Notes under the pieces: generated by a model
Told to the model about the DNA's origin: nothing
Databases searched by the model: none
What the model saw: the letters and a program-made list of their open reading frames with translations, nothing else
DNA from: Erinaceus europaeus
Lineage: Eukaryota; Chordata; Mammalia; Eulipotyphla; Erinaceidae
Length of the DNA: 64,000 nucleotides
Reading direction: 5' to 3'
NCBI RefSeq assembly: GCF_950295315.1
Contig: NC_080172.1
Location: forward strand, 115,994,175-116,058,174
Part shown: positions 54,415 through 64,000 of the stretch, in pieces
Numbering within the stretch: the first letter of the stretch is position 1
Layout of the letters: each line of letters starts with the position of its first letter
Position numbers and translations under genes: made by a program

Positions 54415-54584
54415 TCTTGGGCTTTCTTCTGCTTTGCCCATAGCTCTCGTTCTGCTCACCCTCCCACTCCTCCCCTAGCTCTCTTATTTCTACCATTTTT
54501 TTTGAAAAAACTGTCCTTCTCCTCCTTATTCTTTTCCTTCTTCCTCCCCTCTTTTTCTTCCTCCTCTTCCTCTTTCTTTATATT

Positions 54585-54626
54585 TTTAATTGGTTATCAC
54601 AGAGAGAAATTGATAAGGGAATGGCA

Positions 54627-54714
<88 letters not shown>

Positions 54715-54840
54715 CCTGAAGACCTACTTCACCACTCATGAAGTGTCCCCCCTGCAGGTGGCGAGTGGGGGGCTTGAACCCGGGTCCTTGTTCATGGTAA
54801 TGTGTGTGCTTAACTGGGTGCACCACCGCCCAGCCCTCTC
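54585..54840 (-). mobile_element. tRNA-derived SINE with internal (TA)n(GA)n
   Basis: Minus-strand: GGGCTGGGCGGTGGTGCACC head, GGTTCAAGCCCCCCAC, CCTGCAGGGGGGACAC. The middle has expanded into (TA)n and (GA)n at 54625-54714. Confidence 0.9.
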
Positions 54841-54844
54841 TACT

Positions 54845-55075
54845 ATTTTCCAGTTCATTTTTATTAGTGATTTACTATTAACTTACAAAAATCATAATAA
54901 TTCCCCCACCAGGGTTCTGTGTCCCTGTTCCCTCCACTGGAAACTGCAGCGGTCCTCCCAAGGTCACAGAAAAGGGTGGACTCTCTATCTACCCTTTCCC
55001 CCTCTTCTCTCTCAGATAAGAGAAACAGGGCCTGGCTTCCTCTGCTGTTCTCCAGATCTGCCTCCTTCTCTTTCA
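54845..55075 (-). mobile_element. Repeat A / L1-type 3' tail, diverged
   Basis: TTTTTATTAGTGATTTACTA and CCACCAGGGTTCTGTGTCCC, then CCTCCACTGGAAACTGCAG, give the tail order of repeat A in minus orientation; the rest is diverged. Confidence 0.55.
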
Positions 55076-55080
55076 TTCTA

Positions 55081-55195
55081 CTTTTTTTTTTTTTTTTTTT
55101 AAGATTTATTCATTTCTCATTTTTGAGAGGAAGGGACCGGGGATCGAACTTGAAGTGTGTGGGGTTTCCAAGTACGCAAGTCTTTTTATTTTAAA
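55081..55195 (-). mobile_element. SINE fragment, second group
   Basis: (T)20 then AAGATTTATTCATTTCTCAT, GACCGGGGATCGAACTTGAA. Resembles the short SINE at 56283. Confidence 0.5.
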
Positions 55196-55199
55196 AAAT

Positions 55200-55640
55200 T
55201 CATATAATTTTATAAGTGACTTGAGGTCAGAAGAGTAAGTTTATCAGGGTCTGGTTCCACAACGTACCTGTCACCGAAGTTCTGTGATTCCTCCTTAACC
55301 CCAAGAGAGCCACCATAAATGTAGAGACAGACTGGAGACTTTTCTTTATTTCACTTCTCTCTCTCATTCTTTCTTCTTTCTTCTTTTTTTTCTTGAAAAC
55401 TCACGGGTTTCAATTCTCTGTATTCCATATGTGAGTGAAACCATCTGGTGCTGTCTTTCACCTCCTTCCTTTCTTCCTAAGCACAATCACCTCCAGTTCC
55501 ATTTCTTTTGTCTTGAAGGACACAGCATCATCTTGTAAATGGCAAGATGGTCCACTGAATGTCCTGCAAGCCTGGTACCCTGTTCTTATTTCTCTTTCCC
55601 CCTCTGATTTTCTCTTTGTCTCTCTTCTCCCTTCTCCCTC
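55200..55640 (-). mobile_element. L1 3' region fragment
   Basis: CATATGTGAGTGAAACCATC and AGCACAATCACCTCCAGTTC match the reverse L1 pieces at 58195-58270 and 61590-61660. Confidence 0.6.
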
Positions 55641-56028
55641 TTTTTGCTGGTGAGGATGTAAATTGGTCCATCCTCTCTGGAGAGCAGTATGGAGAACTCT
55701 CACAAGGTTAGACATGGACCTTCCATATGACCCAGTAATTCCTCTCCTAGGGAATCATCCCATATTCTTTATCTTTCTGACTTAAGCTCACTTAACATTC
55801 CTTCTAGCTCCATCCAAGATGGGTCAGAGAAGGTGGGTTCATTGTTCTTAATAGCTGCGTAGGATTCCATTGTGTATATAGACCACAGCTTTCTCAGCCA
55901 CTCATCTGTTGTTGGACACTTGGGTTGCTTCCAGGTTTTAGCTATTACAAATTGTGCTGCTATGAACATAGGTGTACAAATATCTTTTTGGTTGGGTGTT
56001 ATGGAGTCCTTGGGGTATGTCTTTGACC
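55641..56028. mobile_element. L1 ORF2, two opposed pieces
   Basis: 55641-55753 is plus-oriented ORF2 (GCTGGTGAGGATGTAAATTG to CAGTAATTCCTCTCCTAGGG). 55754-56028 is minus-oriented and carries the next downstream part of ORF2 ([33 protein letters not shown]). The pieces meet by their 3' ends. Confidence 0.85.
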
Positions 56029-56282
56029 TTTGGAACCCATACCCTATCATTATTAGCTGCACATATTTTTAGATGTCCATAAGAGGACTTAATTTTACTT
56101 GTAAGCACTTTTACTACCGGTGTGACCAAGGAGAACTGCATTATAGGGATAAAGTCAGCACATAATGTAATGATTAATTTAACACACACATATTATGGAA
56201 CCACAGGCAGTAATTAATTCTGGTGGAACAAAGGATCATATGACATACTTGTGGGCCTTCATTGTCCACTTATTCTTTTTTA
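56029..56282. other. Unique AT-rich sequence
   Basis: No gene or repeat recognised. Confidence 0.45.
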
Positions 56283-56430
56283 AAGATTTTATTTATTTAT
56301 TAATGAGAAACATAAGAGGAAAGAGAGAACCAGACAGAACTCTGGTAAATGTGCTGCCGGGCACTGAACTCAGGACCTCATGCTTGAGAGTCCAAAGCTT
56401 TATGCACTGCGCCACCTCCCGGACCATTCA
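56283..56430 (-). mobile_element. Short SINE, second group
   Basis: Minus-strand head GGTCCGGGAGGTGGCGCAGT, GGACTCTCAAGCATGAGGTC, CTGAGTTCAGTGCCCGGCAG, then an A/T tail on the left. It is a tRNA-like SINE distinct from the main family. Confidence 0.75.
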
Positions 56431-56754
56431 GTGTCCATTTCTTACACAAACCTATTGTTAGTGAGGTAGTGAATTTCTGTGTTAGTCTCCTAGGCTGCTT
56501 CTTCCTTTGGACTCCAAGTACCATCTTGGTTCGGAAGAACGCAGGTGATTCACACAGCATGGCCTCAAGGGCAGCTGTCTGACGCCGGAGGAGAGAAGAT
56601 CTTGTACCAACAAGGAAGAGTCAGCAACGGGGGTGGAACCCCAAACTCCTTGCCACTCTCTGTAGAATCGAAGGTCTGGATAAGACAAAGGATGCTCACG
56701 GGGGGTGGGAAAGGTGGGGGGGGAGTCTGAGGACTACAAAGCACATTATTATTA
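56431..56754. other. Unique sequence
   Basis: No gene seen; ends in a G-rich run (about 56700-56725). Confidence 0.45.
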
Positions 56755-56925
56755 CTGTATTCTCATTATTGTTATTATTGGATAGAGACAGAGAGAAATT
56801 GAGAGGGGAGGGAGAGACAGAGAGGGAGACAGACAGAGAGACACTTGCTGACCCTTGCAGGTGTGGACCAGGGCCTTGAACTGGAATGTGTGTCCTTAAT
56901 CTGGTGCACCACTGTCTGGCCCCAT
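56755..56925 (-). mobile_element. tRNA-derived SINE (older subfamily)
   Basis: Minus-strand: GGGGCCAGACAGTGGTGCAC head, CCTGGTCCACACCTGC, (GA)-rich middle. Confidence 0.85.
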
Positions 56926-57289
56926 ACTTTTTTTTTTTTCTTTCTTATAGCTGCCCAGCCTCAAAGTGTACTTGTGGATCAAGCCGAATTCAGCCACAGA
57001 AGCTATGGATCACTGAATTCCACATCTCCTCCTCACCCCGTTATTAACCCCACCTAGACGTTATTAACCTACACGTGGGGGTGGGGGGCTTGCTTTCAGT
57101 TCCTGGCAGAGCCTGGTTTCTCCTCTTCATCACCTTTAATTTTACTGTACAAGCACCATATTATCCACCCCCTTTCCTTTTTCCCCCTGGGCTGTCAGGA
57201 GGCTCATGGATAAACCTACCAACAAGACATCTTTTTCTTTCTGTTCCGATGCTTTAGCTGAATTTCCTCATTAAAAAAAAAAAAACTTA
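56926..57289. other. Unique sequence
   Basis: No gene seen. T-rich at 56930 and 57150-57190. Confidence 0.45.
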
Positions 57290-57490
57290 CTGGGGCTGGT
57301 CAGTGGCGAGCCTGGTTGAGCACACATGTCACAATGCGTAAGGACCCAGGTTTGAGCCCCCAGTCCCCACCTGCAGGGGGAAAGCTTCACCAGTGGTGAA
57401 GCTGGGCTGCAGGTCTCTCTCTCTCTCTCTCTCATCTCCCTCTTTCCTCTCTATCCAATAAATACATAAAGATAATAAATTAAAAAATCT
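57290..57490 (+). mobile_element. tRNA-derived SINE (older subfamily)
   Basis: GGGGCTGGTCAGTGGCGAGC head, GGTTTGAGCCCCCAGTCC, AAGCTTCACCAGTGGTGAAG, (TC)n, AATAAATACATAAAG tail. Confidence 0.9.
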
Positions 57491-57529
57491 TATCCAGAGT
57501 GTGTTTTGTAAGTCGTTGCAACTTTAAAA

Positions 57530-57812
57530 AATGTATTTATTTATTCCCTTTTGTTGCCCTTGTTGTTTTATTGTTGTAGTTATTATTGTTGTTGTCATTG
57601 ATGTTGTCCTTGTTGGATAGGACAGAGAGAAATGGAGAGAGGTGGGGAAGACAGAGAGGGGGAGAGAAAGACAGACACCTGCAGACCTGCTTCACCACCT
57701 GTGAAGCGACTTCCCTGCAGGTGGGGAGCCGGGGGCTCGAACCGGGATCCTTATGCCGGTCCTTGTGCTTTGCGCCACATGCGCTTAACCTGCTGCGCGA
57801 CCGCCTGACTTT
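57530..57812 (-). mobile_element. tRNA-derived SINE, younger subfamily
   Basis: Full minus-strand copy with AGTCAGGCGGTCGCGCAGCA head, CGGTTCGAGCCCCCGG box B, GTCGCTTCACAGGTGGTGAA, ATT-rich 3' part. Confidence 0.95.
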
Positions 57813-57974
57813 TTTTTTCATGTGGGATATGAATCCATGTCGAGTCTTTCTGTCTGGTGGGAATGAGAGGCAGGTGGAGGTGAAGAAGAGGAGGTGACAG
57901 GAAACCTGGTGGTGAGAAGAGGTTCGAAGAGACCCCCCAGGTGAGTGGCAGGGGCTGACTCTCACTTACTTATT

Positions 57975-58410
57975 TTTTCCTGCCTTTTTATTAGTGATTT
58001 AGTATTGATTTACAAGATTATGAGACAACAGGGTGTAGCTCTACACTTCACCCAGCAAAGTTGCATCCACGTCCTCCCTCCTCCCAAAGAGAACCACTGG
58101 CATTCGCACAAGTCTTAGCAACAGTTTGCTTGCTTCTGTTCTGTTCAGAATTTTTTTTTATTGGCAAGTCCATGTAAATCAGATGTCTAGACTCCACATG
58201 TGAGCTGGACCATCTGGTACTTGTCCCTTTGCGTATTTTGCATTAAGCATCCTCACCTCCAGTTCCACCCATTTTGCCCCAGAGGACATAGTATCATCTT
58301 TTTTGATTCCATGGAGTCAATATCCCATCACTTCTTTAGCCAGTCATCTGATGATGGGCATTTGCGCTGCTTCCACTCTGGCTACCGGGACCAATAAATA
58401 CAGCTATGAC
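57975..58410 (-). mobile_element. L1 3' end
   Basis: TTTTTATTAGTGATTTAGTA tail at the left, then CACATGTGAGCTGGACCATC and GATGATGGGCATTTGCGCTG, the reverse of L1 ORF2/3' UTR. Homologous to 61140-61850. Confidence 0.75.
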
Positions 58411-58747
58411 CACAGGGGGCGTGTGCCCTTGCGGGTTCATCATGACGAACCAGTTCAAAGGTGCGACACATGAAGGCTGACCACACACTTCCTGGCACCT
58501 TCTGCTTCACACTCTCATGTCTTGTTTTTAGGATACTATACCTTTTCCCATCCATTCTGTCTTCCTGTCCTGTTTGCACAATGTTTGCTTTGCATTCTCT
58601 GTGCTGTTTTTACAGTGTACAACCAAGCAGAACATCACAGACAAGCAGCAGAAGAGAAGTGGACCTCCTGGTCCTGGGACAGGCCACTTACAAAATAAAT
58701 TGGAAGCAAACAGATGTGGTGAAAGAACATGAAAAAAAATCCCAAAG
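58411..58747. other. Unique sequence
   Basis: No gene or repeat recognised. Confidence 0.45.
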
Positions 58748-59092
58748 GGGGTCGGGCGGTGGTGCAGCGGGTTAAGCGCAGGTGGCGCAAAGCGCAAGGA
58801 CCAGCGCAGGGATCCTGGTTCGAGCCCCCGGCTCCCCACCTGCAGGGGAGTCACTTCACAGGCGGTGAAGCAGGTCTGCAGGTGTCTGTCTTTCTCTTCC
58901 CCTCTTCTCTCCATTTCTCTCTGTCCTATCCAACAACGAACAACATCAACAATGGCAATAATAATAGGCAATAATAATAACCACAACGAGGCTATAACAA
59001 CTAGGGCAACAAAAGGGGGAAAAATGGCCTCCAGGAGTGGTGGATTCATGGTGCAGGCACCGAGCCCAGCAATAACCCTGGAGAGGAAAAAA
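58748..59092 (+). mobile_element. tRNA-derived SINE, long form, well preserved
   Basis: Complete copy in plus orientation: tRNA-like head (58748-58836), CCTGCAGGGGAGTCACTTCA, GTCTGCAGGTGTCTGTC, (AAC/AAT)n, then the 3' extension GCCTCCAGGAGTGGTGGATT and CAATAACCCTGGAGAGG. A good reference copy for the family. Confidence 0.97.
58817..58827 (+). promoter_or_regulatory. SINE box B (RNA polymerase III internal promoter)
   Basis: GGTTCGAGCCC matches the tRNA box B pattern GGTTCGANNCC. A box-A-like TGGTGCAGCGGG lies about 55 bp upstream. Whether it is active is unknown. Confidence 0.75.
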
Positions 59093-59102
59093 AAATCCCA
59101 TT

Positions 59103-59250
59103 GTACTGGCTGGAGGGACAGCATAATGGCTATGCATAAAGGTTATGCCTGAGGCACCAAAAGGTGGCAGGTTCAGTCCCCAGCACCACCATAAGCCAGA
59201 GCTGAGCAGCGCTGTGGTAAAAACAAAACAAACAAACAAACAAACAGCAA
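59103..59250 (+). mobile_element. Short SINE, third type
   Basis: GGCTGGAGGGACAGCATAAT, GCAGGTTCAGTCCCCAGCAC (box-B-like) and GCCAGAGCTGAGCAGCGCTG, ending in (AAAC)n. A similar segment starts at 63895. Confidence 0.7.
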
Positions 59251-60161
59251 AACCAAACACTGCGCACCGACATTAGATTGCCTTTATAAAGGTTCCTTCC
59301 AGTTGGCTTCTCTGCATCTTCTAGCCACTGTGTGTTTCCAGTTGAGTCCCATTTGCTCCTTTCCACGCCCCCTTCATGTCGTGAATTGTTTCATGAGACC
59401 TGTACCGCTGCCGGTATGCCCCCAGCCACCCCACATCAGTCAGGGAGCAACTTCCCTGTGGGGACACTGTGTGGCAGGGGGCCCCAGAAAGGACAGCGGA
59501 CAGGCACTGGGTGAAGGAGAGTGACTAAGGCCTGGCCCTAGGTGCCCTGGATGCTAGGCTTAGTACTACCTCCTGAGGTTCAGCTGTGCCTTTCCTACTA
59601 TTTATAACTTGTTCATTGCTTCAGATTTTCTGAATTAGGAGATGAAGCCCTAAGAAGCTTGTCATCTGACCACAGTCCTGAAATGTCAGAAACAGCTGTG
59701 ATCTGACTAGAACCTCGAACAGGAAGACCCCTGGGTCTCTGCCTCTCTCTCTCGCCACAGGGATTGGAGAGAGCGAGAGCAGAGTTTTCATGGGTGAGAC
59801 ACAGTCAGGGGCTGTCTGTGCATCACACGTGCTGTGAGTCTGGTACCAGGTGGCTGGTCAGCTGTCAGAAAAGAGGTGGCAGTGGCTGGCAAAGAGAGGA
59901 GGGGCTGAGACTCAGAGGTGCTTGAGCGATGCAGCTAAGATCATGCGGAATGACTGTTTGGCTGTTGGGAGTGACATGGAGAGGGGAAAGCCGGTGAGGT
60001 CATGACTGTCTCCAGCCCGGCACCTAGGGTGGGGACAGTGCCGTGTGCAGAGAAGGGTCAAAGGCCAGCTGGACTGGACACAGGGAAAGAGGTGACTTGC
60101 TTCTGGGGCTGCTGGGTTGGCTACCCACGGGGGTGGGACTGACTCTTCTAGACTACCTCCT
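59251..60161. other. Unique sequence with a MIR-like patch
   Basis: MIR-like sequence at about 59600-59715 (GGAGATGAAGCCCTAAGAAG, GTCATCTGACCACAGTCCTG). No exon seen. Confidence 0.45.
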
Positions 60162-60164
60162 GTG

Positions 60165-60208
<44 letters not shown>

Positions 60209-60235
60209 CATGCACATGTGCGTGTGTGTGTGCAC
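60162..60235. repeat. (TG)n microsatellite, compound
   Basis: TG units with GCGTG, CATG and CACATG interruptions. It is the source of the HTHTHT frame on the minus strand. Confidence 0.95.
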
Positions 60236-61139
60236 ATCTGTGTCCAGGGAGGGAGAGTCCCCCAGAGGTTAAGAGTCGGCCATCATGAGAACAGCTCAGA
60301 ACCTGTCCACTCTGACTGGCCACAAGCTTGAGGCTGGAGGACTCCTCACCTCATCGAATCCAGGCTCCCCAGGGTCCAGGCAGCCGATCCTCCTGGCTAG
60401 TGAACCTGCTCTGCCGCGCACACAGACTGAGTTTGTGCCCAGCACCCAGTGCATTGCACAACTCCTCCGTGTCTCCCCTCTTTCCCTCTGTAGGGGCCGG
60501 GGTTCTTGAGTCAAGACTTCGACTGAGGCTGAATGAGGAGAGTGACTCAGGAGCGGGGCTCTGAGTCACAAACAGCCTCCCCGGGGCATGCAGGGTTTGC
60601 TCGAGACAATAGGAGCTTATCGGTCCACCAGCCAATCTAATTGGTGAAATAAGGTACCTGGGATGCATCCTGTGATTACTGAAAGCAAGATACGTGCTGT
60701 CCTCTCTGACCGCCGTGTGTGCTGATCCTTTAGCAGATTGAAAACCCGGGACTGTGAAGAAAGCTGAATCACTTGCACAGGGCTTCTGCCTGGCCCTGTC
60801 TTTGTTATTAATTAATTAGCTTTCTCCTTAAGGGTCTCGAGTACTGACAGAGATGGCCCCAGTACCCTCTGTGTCTCTCTTTCTGTCTGAGAAAAGCTGA
60901 CTCGGAATGCTGAAACCCCCAGTGACGAAAACCAACGAATAATTGAGTAACCTCTCCAAACAGAGTTCTTCCTTTAACCCACCAACTCTCCTTACCCACT
61001 GTTCTGAAAGAGATAACGTTGGAATCTCAAATTCCAATGGCTCAAGGGCCAGGCCTGACTTACAAATGGGCTTTACTTGACCCGAACAGTTCTGCTTTCA
61101 AGCACTACTGAATTAAAAGAATATACCTGTTACTAATAG
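60236..61139. other. Unique sequence, candidate conserved regulatory DNA
   Basis: TGACTCA at 60543-60549 and TGAGTCA at 60562-60568 are two AP-1/MARE-type half-palindromes 12 bp apart. Downstream is GCCAATCTAATTGG (about 60631, with a CCAAT box) and TTATTAATTAATTAGC at 60806-60821. The sequence has little repeat content. No coding evidence. Confidence 0.35.
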
Positions 61140-61850
61140 TTTGTTCTAAGGTTGTAAGATGACGATGTCTAGTCCCACACCACAGCCACCACCAGAGTCC
61201 TGGGTCCCCAGCCTTCCACCTCCCTAAGAGAACCACCAGAGTTCTCACAAGTCTTACAGATTTTTTTAAAAAAAAATTATTTATCTATTTATTTACTTAT
61301 TTATTACTGGATAGAGACAGAGAAAAATTGAGAGGGGGAGGGGAGATAGAGAGGGAAAGAGACAGAGAGACACCCGCAGCCCTGCTTTACCACTTGTGAA
61401 GCTGCCCCTGTGCAGGTGGGGACCAGGGGCTTGAACTTGGGTCCTTGTGCACTGTGATGTGTGCGCTTAGCCAGGTGTGCCACCGCCTGGCCAAGTCTTA
61501 CAGTTTGCTTGCTTCTGTTATGTTCAGAATTTTTTTTTTATTATTATTGGCAAGTTCATGTAAGTCAGATCTCCAGATTCCGCATGTGAGCTAGACCATC
61601 TGGTATTTGTCTTTCTTCTCTTGACTTATATTGCTCAGCATCATCACCTCCATTCCATCCATTTTGCCTCAGAGGACACAATATAATCTTTTTAGCTTGC
61701 ACTGTCATATTCCTTGGAGTCTAGATCCCATAACTTCTTTATCCAGTCATCATCCGTTGATGGGCATTTGGGCTGCTTCCACTCTTTGATTATTGTGAAT
61801 AATACAGCTATGAACACAGGGGTGCACATGTCCCTTCAAATGAGAAGCAC
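61140..61850 (-). mobile_element. L1 3' end, split by a SINE
   Basis: Tail at about 61140-61170, CACCACCAGAGTCCTGGGTC, then beyond the SINE GTGAGCTAGACCATCTGGTA and GATGGGCATTTGGGCTGCTT. Collinear with 57975-58410. Confidence 0.8.
61260..61491 (-). mobile_element. SINE inserted in L1
   Basis: Older-subfamily copy on the minus strand (GGCCAGGCGGTGGCACACCT head). Flanked by the 12-bp duplication CAAGTCTTACAG at 61248-61259 and 61492-61503. Confidence 0.95.
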
Positions 61851-61854
61851 TATT

Positions 61855-62157
61855 GAATTTTATTTTATTTTATTTTTTCTCCTTTTGTTGTCCTTGTTGT
61901 CTTGTTGTTTATCGTTGTTGTGGTTATTACTGTTGTTGTTGTTGTTGTTGTAGGATAGGACAGAGAGAAATGGAGAGAAGAGGGGAAGACAGAGAGGGGG
62001 AGAGAAAAAGATAGACACCTGCAGACCTGCTTCACCACTCTCTAAGCGGGCCCCCCCACCCCCGCAGGTGGGGAACCGGGGGCTCGAACAGGGATCCCTA
62101 TGCCGGTCCTGTGCTTTGCGCCACGTGCGCTTCACCCGCTCACCACCGCCCGGCCCC
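61855..62157 (-). mobile_element. tRNA-derived SINE, younger subfamily
   Basis: Full minus-strand copy: GGGGCCGGGCGGTGGTGAGC head, GTTCGAGCCCCCGG box B, GCAGGTCTGCAGGTGTC, (TTG)n on the plus strand at 61931-61952. Confidence 0.95.
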
Positions 62158-62800
62158 AGCAGCCGCCCTCCCTGTTGTCCTGGTCCTGGCAGCTTTTACA
62201 CGTCTGTGCCATCTGCTCAGCCCTGAAGGTATCTGAACTCGCAAGCTCTGATCTATTCAGTAACACCGAAGCCCTGTTTTGTGAGCAGGTAGAGTAGGAA
62301 GGCCCAAGGTAAGCAGACTCCTTGGTGTCACTGAATTTAGACCGACTCTTGAGGGCACTGGGGTCTCATCGGTAGACCTCCACCTTCAGTATCGTTCATC
62401 CAGACTGGCCTTCCCTGGGCAGCCAACCCTTCCCCTTGGGGGGCTTCTGCCCTGGTCTGAAACACCACCCCCCTCTTCCTCTTGAGCCTGCTCTGTTCCT
62501 TCTCCTGATGCACTCACACCCAGTCTTCATCCTGCTGCTACATTTATTACCTGTCCTCACGCTCTCTGCAGACCTATGAGGGCAAGGGCTTGGCTTTGAA
62601 AAAGAACAAAAGATGCCTATGTAATCTCATCCACATCCTTTAGGTAAACAGCTTGTTCTCCTAAACAGAGACACAGAATCACATCACCAAACTTATATCT
62701 ACTAAAATAAACACACTATTCTCTGATTAAATGGTTTCTTGCTGGTTATTATCCTCAAATAGAGACGTTATTCTGCTTGCGAATTCTCCATTTATTTTAA
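62158..62800. other. Unique sequence, possible L2 relic
   Basis: 62440-62600 (CTGCTCTGTTCCTTCTCCTG, CTATGAGGGCAAGGGCTTGG) resembles L2 3' sequence. No gene seen. Confidence 0.45.
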
Positions 62801-63090
62801 TTTTTTAAAAAATATTTATTTATTGCCTTTTGTTGCCCTTGTTTTATTGTTGTAGTTATTATTGTTGTTATTGATGTCGTCGTTGTTGGATAGGACAGAG
62901 AGAAATGGAGAGAGAAGGGGAAGACAGAGAGGGGGAGAGAGAAAGACAGACACCTGCAGACCTGCTTCACCGCCTGTGAAGCGACTCCCTGCAGGTGGGG
63001 AACCCAAGGCTTGAAACGAGATCCTTGCGCCGGTCCTTGTGCTTCGTGCCACATGCATTAAACCTGCTGTGCTACCGCCCGACTCCCAAT
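62801..63090 (-). mobile_element. tRNA-derived SINE, younger subfamily
   Basis: Full minus-strand copy with GGGAGTCGGGCGGTAGCACA head, GCAGGGAGTCGCTTCACAGG, ATT/TTG-rich 3' part. Confidence 0.95.
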
Positions 63091-63094
63091 TTTT

Positions 63095-63192
63095 TGTCTT
63101 ATTTTTTTATTTTAAAAAATATTTATTTATTCTCTTTTGTTGTCCTTATTGTTTTATTGTTGTAGTTATTATTGTTGTTGTTACTGATGTCA
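63095..63192 (-). mobile_element. SINE 3' end fragment
   Basis: ATTTATTTATTCTCTTTTGT and TTTTATTGTTGTAGTTATTA, the reversed 3' part only. It probably shared sequence with the adjacent SINE by local duplication. Confidence 0.75.
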
Positions 63193-63269
63193 GAATTCTC
63201 CACTTATTTACCTCTAGTTTCACAGAATCACGGGATACATTACCTTAGGACTTACATTCCCATCTTTTT

Positions 63270-63540
63270 TATTATTTATAAAATGGAAATATTGACAAGA
63301 CTATAGGATAAGAGGGGTACATTTCCACACAATTCCCACCCCCAGAGCTCTGTATCCCCTCCCCTCCCCTGATAGCTTTCCTATTCTTTATCCCTCTGGG
63401 AGTATGGACCCAGGGTCACTGTCAGATGCAGGTGAGAGGTCTGGCTTCTGTAACTGCTTCCCCGCTGAACATGGGTATTGGCAGGTGGATCCCTACTCCC
63501 AGCCTGTCTCTCTCTTTCCCTGGTGTGGTAGGGATCTGAC
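63270..63540 (-). mobile_element. Repeat A, 5'-truncated copy
   Basis: ATTGACAAGACTATAGGATA tail, TTCCACACAATTCCCACC, CCGCTGAACATGGGTATTGG and CAGCCTGTCTCTCTCTTTCC. Confidence 0.88.
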
Positions 63541-63549
63541 ATCCTTATC

Positions 63550-63680
63550 TTTTAAAATGTATTGATTTATTTGTTTTCATGAAAGAGAAATACATACAGA
63601 GAGAGAGAGACCAGAGCACTGCTCAGCTCTGGTTTATGGTGCTGCTGGGGATTGAACTTGTGGCCTTGGATCCACGTGAT
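63550..63680 (-). mobile_element. Short SINE, second group
   Basis: TGTATTGATTTATTTGTTTT tail, GAGAGACCAGAGCACTGCTC and GGTGCTGCTGGGGATTGAAC. Compare 26400 and 56283. Confidence 0.6.
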
Positions 63681-63894
63681 TTTTATTCACTAATATGTTG
63701 CCCTTTTTCAGAAAGGATTAAGGAATGGAATCATTCTACTTTACTGTTACTCATCCAAAGCAGCATGGTTTTCCTACTAAAATGAAAGTCTTTGTAGTTT
63801 TGTTTGTAAATTAAAACACCTAGAAACAACCAAGAGTGTCTGTTAGGATAGAGCTACCATAAATCATGATATTTTGTGCTGAGACTGACTAGCT
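63681..63894. other. Unique AT-rich sequence
   Basis: No gene seen. Confidence 0.45.
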
Positions 63895-64000
63895 AGGACA
63901 GATCAGCAGACGATGATGCCCAAAGACTGTTGTGCCTGAGGACCCAGATTCCCAAACTGAGTCCTCAGAACCACCATAAGCAAAGCTACCCAGTGCTCTG
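63895..64000 (+). mobile_element. Short SINE, third type, cut by window end
   Basis: TGCCTGAGGACCCAGATTCC, CTGAGTCCTCAGAACCACCA and AAAGCTACCCAGTGCTCTG parallel 59140-59205. Confidence 0.5.

Noticed and set aside
45217..54443. GTQGLRDS-rich frames
   Set aside because: Translation of the GGGACTCA minisatellite arms.
58748..58836. tRNA gene
   Set aside because: Box A and B are present, but the cloverleaf is incomplete and the segment is the head of a repeated SINE.

Overview
This window looks like nuclear DNA of a hedgehog (Erinaceidae: Erinaceus, Atelerix or a close relative). Three observations support that. It carries a near-complete Vingi-type non-LTR retrotransposon, a clade reported among mammals only from hedgehogs. 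It is packed with a tRNA-derived SINE of hedgehog type, with about 35 to 40 copies. It also holds ancient mammalian MIR, L2 and L1 remnants. I found no convincing host protein-coding exon, tRNA, rRNA or CRISPR. Most open reading frames are by-products of tandem repeats or SINEs.

Layout. 1-6030 is one minisatellite of 23/24-bp monomers with a higher-order repeat of about 2.35 kb. 6031-26050 is intergenic DNA with SINEs, MIR/L2 relics, microsatellites, L1 pieces and several copies of a poly(A)-ended non-coding retroposon that I call repeat A; its longest copy is at 20206-22130. 26050-32200 is an old L1 split by a Vingi element (27497-30593, minus strand). The Vingi gene keeps one frame over 993 codons but has four in-frame stops. 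34072-35420 is a 13-bp minisatellite grown inside a SINE. 38247-40437 is a small, internally deleted class II ERV (plus strand) with a perfect 6-bp target duplication. 45313-54414 is an 8-bp minisatellite split by a gag-pro-pol betaretrovirus-like provirus (45581-53651, minus strand). That provirus lacks env, uses a tRNA-Lys3-like primer site and has a SINE inside its integrase. 54415-64000 returns to SINEs, L1 fragments, simple repeats and a little unique sequence.

The genes present are all parasitic and broken. The Vingi element encodes an APE endonuclease, a reverse transcriptase and a C-terminal zinc knuckle. The provirus encodes Gag, protease, RT/RNase H and integrase, with a visible T-TTA-AAC slip site between gag and pro. 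The small ERV and the large provirus have unrelated LTRs but share about 0.6 kb of AT-rich sequence upstream of the 3' LTR. L1-type machinery presumably moved the SINEs and repeat A, since their poly(A) ends and 10-17 bp target duplications fit it. Nested insertions give a relative order of events at several places.

Limits: boundaries of degraded repeats were read by eye, to about 10-30 bp. Family names come from recognition, not from a database search. Repeat A is a label for this report only.
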